46,279 bases of DNA from Pirellulaceae bacterium. GTDB taxonomy: Bacteria; Planctomycetota; Planctomycetia; Pirellulales; Thermoguttaceae. Shown here in pieces: positions 43,223 to 46,279 of this stretch. Position numbers and translations under genes: made by a program. Below the pieces are notes generated by a model, which had not been told where the DNA came from, searched no databases, and worked only from the letters and a program-made list of their open reading frames with translations. Where the stretch lies: positions 1 through 46,279 of the forward strand of contig JAAYCB010000153.1 of assembly GCA_012744395.1 (NCBI GenBank), read 5' to 3'. Within the stretch, counting starts at the first letter, position 1, and each line of letters starts with the position of its first letter.

Positions 43223-43582
43223 ATGACAGCCAGGATTGAATCCGAGACCGAGACGCTGGAAGTCCGATTGTTGCCGTACGAAGGGACCTGCCTGCTGGCG
43301 GCCCTGGAGACCCTCGCCGCGGAGGCTCGCGACGACTTCCCACGCGAGACGATCACCGCGCTGGCCAACCGCCTCGATGCGTCGAACGCCGTCGCTTCCT
43401 GGCTTGGAGAGTACGTCCGCCTGGAGCTTCGCCCCGCTGAGATGGTCGAACTCGTCGAAGTGATTGTCTCCACCCTGAATCGCGATCCCGTACAACCGAA
43501 GGCGGTGGGCATCGCGCTATCGAACATCGGCGAAAAACTCGCCACGTTCGGATACGCCCGACGCAATGGGAAGCGAACATGA
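43223..43582 (+). CDS. Small soluble protein of unknown function
   Basis: 119 residues. Start at the ATG 43223 is supported by GAGGA (43210-43214) 8 nt upstream. Codons show the local G/C-ending bias, so it is very likely a real gene. The protein is acidic in its first 80 residues and mostly helical (TCLLAALETLAAEARDDFPR; ALANRLDASNAVASWLGEYV; LRPAEMVELVEVIVSTLNRD), ending in a basic tail (FGYARRNGKRT). No signal, membrane segment, Cys motif, C-terminal GG or carrier-protein DSL motif is visible, so it is neither an ACP nor a ubiquitin-like partner for the E1-like enzyme. Confidence 0.75.
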   Translation: MTARIESETETLEVRLLPYEGTCLLAALETLAAEARDDFPRETITALANRLDASNAVASWLGEYVRLELRPAEMVELVEVIVSTLNRDPVQPKAVGIALSNIGEKLATFGYARRNGKRT

Positions 43583-43619
43583 ATTGACGAAATCACTACA
43601 AACCGGTCTAATACCTATT

Positions 43620-43892
43620 CGCAGGACGGGTCTCCAGGCCCGTCGAGCCTCCATACGCTTCGCAACACGGGGTCTCCAGGCCCGCATCAAATCGACACAA
43701 CAACGCCCGGCACACCTCGCGACAAAAAAACACTCTCTCGACCCGCACATATCCCCTCGGCCCAGCTTGAATCCTCGCCCGATCGATCCATTAAGCGAAT
43801 ACGCATAACACTGTTTCCCTCGCACCGAGTCACGAAAACACGACGTTGACCGATAAAGGACTTCCGAGACGGGCCTGGAGACCCGTCCTGCG
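43620..43892. repeat. Inverted-repeat element with 25-nt perfect arms
   Basis: The arms at 43620-43644 and 43868-43892 are exact reverse complements (25 nt). Each contains the core GGGTCTCCAGGCCC, itself nearly palindromic. A third partial copy with the same core lies at 43667-43684. The 273-bp stretch between the 119-residue gene and the nitroreductase gene has no open frame of note and is poorer in GC than the surroundings (for example an A7 run near 43726). It fits a non-autonomous mobile element or clustered palindromic repeats. Confidence 0.8.
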
Positions 43893-43976
43893 TGTTGTTG
43901 CTTTGCGCCAATCGGATCAGTTCGTTGCACTCTTGCGAAGACCTCTCCGTTCGCCGCCTGTCCAAGATACCCTCGG

Positions 43977-45080
43977 ATGGCTGACCCCTCTTCCAGACAA
44001 TCGACCGCCGCCTTTCACAAAGAGCTCGTTGCCGCCGCGGTGCTCGCCCCCACGCCCGACAACAACCAGCCCTGGCGATTCTCCAGCCAGGGAGATCGGC
44101 TGCTCATCGATCTCGACCGGCGCCGGGCGCTGCCCTCCGACGTCAATGGGATGTTCGACCTGGTGGGCGTGGGCGCGGCGATCGAGAACGCGGCGATCGC
44201 CGCCCGCCAGTCCGATTGCGAACTAAAGGCCGAATACCACGGCTCTCTCGATGGCCTGGCCGACGAGACGCTCCGGCGCGTGGCGACGCTGACTTGCTCG
44301 GGCGGCGGCGAGCCCGACCCGCTTCACCCGTTCCTGTCGAAGCGGTGCACCTCGCGGAAGATGTATTCGACCCGCCCGGTTGACCCCGAGGCGCTCGCGC
44401 GGCTCGGCGCCGAAGTGGTTCGTTTCCGCGGCATCCAGCTCGAATGGATCGCCGAGCGGCGGCGGATTCGCGCGTTTGCCCGGGTGGTGGCGTCGAGCGA
44501 CCAGTACCGCTTCCAGTACCGCCCGTTTCACGAAGAGATCTTCCGCCAGTTGCGATTTACGCCCGCCGAGGCCGAGGCGACCCGCGACGGATTGGACCTG
44601 CGGAGCCTGGAACTGCCGCCCGGCACGGGGCTGCTCCTTCGCTGGATGCGGCCGTGGCATCGCATGCAGTGGCTCCAGCGGCTCCGCGTGGACCGCGCGC
44701 TGACATTTCCCTCGCTTCTTTCGGTGTGGAAGAGCGGCGCGCTGGGCGCGCTCTCCGTGCCCGAGCCCGGGCTGGCGCAATTCGTCGACGGCGGCCGGGC
44801 CTTCCAGCGGCTCTGGCTGGCCGTTGCGCGGGAGGGATTGTCGCTCCACCCGCTCGGCAGCCTGCCGGTCTTCCTGGCCCACCTGGAGCAGCTCGCCGGC
44901 GAGAAGATCAACGCCGCCCACCAGAAGCTGGCCGCGCGCCTGGGCACTCGGCTGCGCGAGCTGGTCCCCTCGACGCGCGGCCGCACGCTCCTGATGCTCT
45001 TTCGCATCGGCCACGCATCGCCGCCTTCGGTCGGCTCCCTGCGGCGGCCGGTGGAGGAAGTCATGGACTTGCCAGGGTAG
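43977..45080 (+). CDS. Nitroreductase-family flavoprotein (Acg/MoeY-like)
   Basis: 367 residues. The N-terminus carries the FMN-binding pattern of the Acg-like nitroreductase group (LAPTPDNNQPWRFSSQGD). Near the middle is SKRCTSRKMYSTRPVD (the R-x-Ser-Arg motif). The C-terminus has LLMLFRIGHASPPSVGSLRR. It is larger than classical nitroreductases (about 220) and matches the duplicated-fold subgroup, in which one half-domain binds flavin within a single chain. Such proteins are often linked to E1-like adenylating enzymes, as in the fused mycobacterial Rv1355c family (from memory). The E1-like gene starts 9 bp downstream, so the two form an operon. Confidence 0.8.
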   Translation: MADPSSRQSTAAFHKELVAAAVLAPTPDNNQPWRFSSQGDRLLIDLDRRRALPSDVNGMFDLVGVGAAIENAAIAARQSDCELKAEYHGSLDGLADETLRRVATLTCSGGGEPDPLHPFLSKRCTSRKMYSTRPVDPEALARLGAEVVRFRGIQLEWIAERRRIRAFARVVASSDQYRFQYRPFHEEIFRQLRFTPAEAEATRDGLDLRSLELPPGTGLLLRWMRPWHRMQWLQRLRVDRALTFPSLLSVWKSGALGALSVPEPGLAQFVDGGRAFQRLWLAVAREGLSLHPLGSLPVFLAHLEQLAGEKINAAHQKLAARLGTRLRELVPSTRGRTLLMLFRIGHASPPSVGSLRRPVEEVMDLPG

Positions 45081-45089
45081 AGGTGTTGC

Positions 45090-46040
45090 ATGGGTTGCGC
45101 GAATGCAGCGGGGCAAAACACCGGCGACGCAAATCGGCAATCCGGCTGCCGCGCGAGTCAGCCCCCGTCAAATGTCTGGTCCTACGAGGAAGCCTTCTCC
45201 CGCAATCTTGGGTTGCTCAACACGGACGAGCAGAAGAAGCTCCGCGAGACCACGATCGCCATCCCGGGAATGGGCGGCGTGGGCGGCATCCACCTGATGA
45301 CGCTCGCCCGGCTGGGTGTCGGAGGGTTTCGAATCGCCGATCCCGACACGTTCGAGGTGGCCAACTTCAATCGCCAGTACGGCGCCGACATCCGCTCCGT
45401 GGGTCGCGGCAAGGCGGAAACGATGGCCGAGTTTGCCAAAGCCGTCAATCCGCAACTCCGGCTGGAAGTCCTCACCGAGCGGATTTCGCCGGAGAATGTC
45501 GGCCGGTTCCTCGAGGGCGCCGACGTGCTGGTCGACAGCATCGACTTCTTCTCGTTTCAGACGCGCCGCTTGATCTTCGGCGAGGCGCGGCGGCGCGGAA
45601 TCTGGGCCGTGACAGCCGGACCGATCGGGTTCAGTGCCGCCTGGCTGCTGTTCGACCCTGCCGGCATGAGTTTTGACGAGTACTTCGATATCCGCGACGA
45701 CATGGCCCCGGTCGACATGTTCGCTGCGTTCATGGTCGGGCTGACGCCCAGCGGCACGCACGGTCCGTACATGGATCTTTCCTGCGTGGAAGGCAGCAGC
45801 GGCCGCGGGCCTTCTGCCGGACTGGCGTGCGGACTCTGCGCGGGAGTCGCCGCCGCCGAAGTCGTCAAGATCGTCCTCGGCCGCAAACCGTTGCGGCCAG
45901 CGCCGTGCTATGCCCAGTTCGATGCCTACCGCCGGGTGCTGCGGACTGGCAGGCTACGCTGGGGCAATCGCGGCCCCTTGCAGCGGCTCAAGCGAGCAAT
46001 TCTGACGCGGCGGATGATCGAGTTGGGATACGGCCGGTAG
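45090..46040 (+). CDS. E1-like (ThiF/MoeB/HesA) adenylating enzyme
   Basis: 316 residues. After a 30-residue variable N-terminus come SYEEAFSRNLGLLNTDEQKK, the nucleotide loop GMGGVGGIHLM, and the adenylation residues of MoeB/ThiF (DPDTFEVANFNRQ, with Asp, Asn and Arg). GKAETM supplies the Lys and VDSIDFFSFQTRR the late Asp. SCVEGSSGRGPSAG corresponds to the conserved CVEAGV region. The two CxxC zinc pairs typical of MoeB are missing (one stray CGLC lies elsewhere). It should adenylate a carboxylate, either a carrier-peptide C-terminus or a small molecule. No ThiS/MoaD-like partner is in the window. AGAGGTG lies just before the ATG. Confidence 0.88.
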   Translation: MGCANAAGQNTGDANRQSGCRASQPPSNVWSYEEAFSRNLGLLNTDEQKKLRETTIAIPGMGGVGGIHLMTLARLGVGGFRIADPDTFEVANFNRQYGADIRSVGRGKAETMAEFAKAVNPQLRLEVLTERISPENVGRFLEGADVLVDSIDFFSFQTRRLIFGEARRRGIWAVTAGPIGFSAAWLLFDPAGMSFDEYFDIRDDMAPVDMFAAFMVGLTPSGTHGPYMDLSCVEGSSGRGPSAGLACGLCAGVAAAEVVKIVLGRKPLRPAPCYAQFDAYRRVLRTGRLRWGNRGPLQRLKRAILTRRMIELGYGR

Positions 46041-46279
46041 GGTGGTCCAGAGCGGGCCACCTCAGATCGGCAGCGAAGCGCCGACGTGTTCACAATCCGA
46101 CACAACGTTGGCATCACCATGGCGGAAGCGGCGGCCCACCGCGATTGCGGCATCCAACCGTTGCGGTTGCGCTCATGGTGGGGCGGCGCTGACGTTTTGG
46201 TCGTGGGAAATCGTTCGGCTCCGGCAACGGGGATCGCGCTTTCAGCCGCGCTCGGTTGGCTCGCTCTGCACCACCCTAC
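46037..46279. repeat. Inverted-repeat element at the right edge
   Basis: The left arm at 46037-46058 (starting GTAGGGTGGTCCAGAGCG) and the right arm at 46258-46279 are reverse complements over 22 nt with two mismatches. The left arm begins inside the stop codon region of the E1-like gene. The 243 bp hold no convincing gene. The right arm ends exactly at the window edge, so longer arms cannot be excluded. Probable non-autonomous repeat element. Confidence 0.7.

Noticed and set aside
43620..43892. Repeated GGGTCTCCAGGCCC units as a possible CRISPR
   Set aside because: Only three copies, in mixed orientation and with unequal spacing; no leader and no cas genes.

Overview
This is a contiguous, GC-rich, gene-dense bacterial chromosome segment. 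It is most likely from a planctomycete of the Pirellulales type (inference). The supporting signs are a secreted protein with the N-terminal pattern LAVESLERRHLLS, Tat-exported sugar-isomerase-like proteins, a ThuA-like secreted protein, a membrane Ser/Thr kinase with a periplasmic tail, HEAT proteins, a shortened SecA paralogue, and palindromic repeats of the GTTCCCAAGC and GGGTCTCCAGGCCC types. No rRNA, tRNA, CRISPR array, phage or transposase gene was seen.

Layout. 1-7.3 kb (all minus): start of a CAP-domain secreted protein, a Tat-exported isomerase-fold protein, a kinase plus HEAT-protein pair, and endonuclease IV (nfo). 7.4-16.3 kb (all plus): a small membrane-anchored protein, mfd, an envelope parvulin-type PPIase with a Pro/Gln repeat, pdxJ, dapA and a family 4 glycosyltransferase. 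16.4-18.7 kb: a PiT phosphate transporter (minus) whose upstream region has three GTTARC repeats at 11-bp spacing, resembling a Pho box, then a ThuA-like protein. 19.7-24.2 kb (minus): a housekeeping block transcribed tpiA, secG, yicC-like, gmk, rpoZ, coaC, coaB, with the usually fused CoaBC present as two genes. 24.2-28.9 kb: two small exported proteins, queG and a HlyD-type adaptor. 28.9-36.3 kb: SecA-like ATPase, CorC/HlyC-type membrane protein, hydroxypyruvate-isomerase-like protein, [2Fe-2S] ferredoxin, lipoprotein PPIase, DinB protein and an exported spermidine-synthase-like protein. 36.3-39.3 kb: a very large secreted double flavoprotein with a HEAT tail, whose last codons lie in a palindromic repeat.

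The most unusual part is 39.7-46.0 kb. Two convergent FeeM-like GNAT N-acyltransferase paralogues are followed by a FabF-type ketosynthase, an unrecognised 119-residue protein, and a nitroreductase-family protein with an E1/ThiF-like adenylating enzyme in what looks like an operon. Together these read as a candidate pathway for an acylated amino acid or peptide-like small molecule: acyl chain supply, N-acylation, carboxylate adenylation and a flavin redox step. This is inference from family membership and proximity. A 25-nt inverted repeat interrupts the locus, and a 22-nt inverted-repeat element starts in the stop codon of the E1-like gene and reaches the window edge.

Positions and motifs were read by eye. 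No database search, folding or statistical promoter scoring was run, so family calls rest on recognised motifs and start codons are choices explained in each entry.
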